A stretch of 6,788 nt of DNA. Source: Desulfobacteraceae bacterium. Lineage in GTDB: Bacteria > Desulfobacterota > Desulfobacteria > Desulfobacterales > SURF-7. Below are positions 6,070 to 6,788 of this stretch, piece after piece. Within the stretch, counting starts at the first letter, position 1; each line of letters starts with the position of its first letter. The translations under genes and the position numbers were made by a program. Location: contig JAUXCK010000150.1 of assembly GCA_030618925.1 (NCBI GenBank), positions 1 through 6,788 of the forward strand. The letters run 5' to 3'. The notes beneath the pieces were generated by a model that was given only the letters and a program-made list of their open reading frames with translations, was not told where the DNA came from and did no database searches.

Positions 6070-6788
6070 ATGAAAAATGTTTATACGTGTATATTAATTC
6101 TCGTCATGGGGGTCGGTCTGGTGATGATGGGGTGTGGTCCAGCGCCAACATATCCAATTAATGCAACTGATGGTGAAGGAAGCTCAGTGACCGTGACATG
6201 GGATGAGTGGGCGGACGGGACTTCGGCGACAACTTTTGATATATGGCGGTCAGATGCGCCAACTGGTACATATACTGAAATTGCGACTGAGAAAACATCA
6301 CCTTTTGTAGACACACCGGATCCCGACAAAGTTTTTTTCTATAAGGTTGAGGCTGCTGATACAGCGATGAGTGGCTATGATGCCGGTTTTCATGGCAGTA
6401 CATCTGGTAATACAGCACTTGATCCTGCAACAGAGACACCCAAATGGACGGCGGCCCTGGAAAATCTTGATACTCAATTTAAAGCTGCATATCCTAGTGC
6501 AGGTGTTGGCACCCATGTCCTGGACTGTGATGGCGGTGGGACGGAAACCGTTATCATTACTAAGCCAGATGATTTAACCGTTCTATACATTGTTTTTGCG
6601 GCTTGCAAAGATAACGCTTCCGGTGAGACGCTCGATGGTTTTGAAGAGTTGGTTATAAGCGCGACTTTACAGGGATATCTGAGAGGGCTGCTGGATTTTG
6701 ATAATGGCAGCTGGTATGTGAACTCAGATATAAGCGAACCAGACGCTGTCTTTGTAACAGATGGTTCCTGGGGTGGCGATACAGAATC
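6070..6788 (+). CDS. Putative lipoprotein with fibronectin type III-like domain, 3' end outside window
   Basis: The frame is open from the ATG at 6070 to the right edge (239 full codons) with a good ribosome binding site. It starts M-K-N-V-Y-T-C-I-L-I-L-V-M-G-V-G-L-V-M-M-G-C-G-P: a signal peptide with probable lipidation at Cys22, although the lipobox M-M-G-C is less canonical than L-x-G-C. Residues about 27-97 fit a fibronectin type III fold: Y-P-I-N-A-T-D-G, S-V-T-V-T-W-D (the conserved Trp of strand B), F-D-I-W-R-S, G-T-Y-T-E-I-A, and the late F-F-Y-K-V-E-A strand (normally Y-x-Y-x-V-x-A). From about 125 on, W-T-A-A-L-E-N-L-D-T-Q-F-K-A-A starts a second, unrecognised domain with D-C-D-G-G-G and V-L-Y-I-V-F-A-A-C. 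FN3 domains in exported bacterial proteins usually serve as spacers or ligand-binding modules. Function and full length are unknown. Confidence 0.85.
   Translation, partial: MKNVYTCILILVMGVGLVMMGCGPAPTYPINATDGEGSSVTVTWDEWADGTSATTFDIWRSDAPTGTYTEIATEKTSPFVDTPDPDKVFFYKVEAADTAMSGYDAGFHGSTSGNTALDPATETPKWTAALENLDTQFKAAYPSAGVGTHVLDCDGGGTETVIITKPDDLTVLYIVFAACKDNASGETLDGFEELVISATLQGYLRGLLDFDNGSWYVNSDISEPDAVFVTDGSWGGDTE

Noticed and set aside
6081..6516. Reverse-strand ORFs opposite the FN3 lipoprotein
   Set aside because: The plus-strand frame has a ribosome binding site, signal peptide and domain pattern; the reverse frames have none of these.

Overview
The window looks like bacterial chromosome of moderate GC content. 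The gene content suggests an anaerobic, Desulfobacterota-like (deltaproteobacterial) organism: tandem class III CoA-transferases, a large PDZ lipoprotein with Gly/Asp repeats, and an ExeA/GspA-type AAA ATPase. This placement is inferred from gene style only; there is no rRNA or other marker gene here.

Layout. (1) 1-1452, plus strand: the end of one CaiB/BaiF CoA-transferase gene, then 23 bp later a complete second one of 404 residues. They are recognisable paralogs and probably form one operon, perhaps encoding the two subunits of one enzyme. (2) 1495-3945, plus strand: an 816-residue lipoprotein with a PDZ-like domain, a helical middle, and a C-terminal third made of about twelve 26-28-residue repeats, each ending in a D-x-x-G-D-D-x-Y-like box. 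It starts 42 bp after the CoA-transferase with no terminator between, so it may be co-transcribed. It is the most unusual protein in the window. (3) 3986-5260, minus strand, convergent with the lipoprotein gene: an AAA ATPase of the ExeA/GspA/PEP-CTERM-associated type with an acidic linker and a non-standard C-terminal domain. An extended -10 promoter candidate lies just upstream. (4) 5261-6069: about 800 bp with no convincing gene and visibly richer in A+T than the flanks. It holds a short ORF with a SPASM-like cysteine motif (possibly a remnant), an orphan 96-codon ORF, several inverted repeats including an operator-like dyad, and an exact anti-Shine-Dalgarno complement with no well-placed start codon. 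(5) 6070-6788, plus strand: the first 239 codons of a second putative lipoprotein with a fibronectin type III-like domain. It has a good ribosome binding site and runs off the right edge.

Functionally, the left part joins acyl-CoA metabolism to an exported repeat protein. The right part holds a putative envelope or secretion-related ATPase and another exported protein. No pathway linking all of them is visible, and nothing here is a recognised defence system, prophage, insertion sequence or CRISPR.
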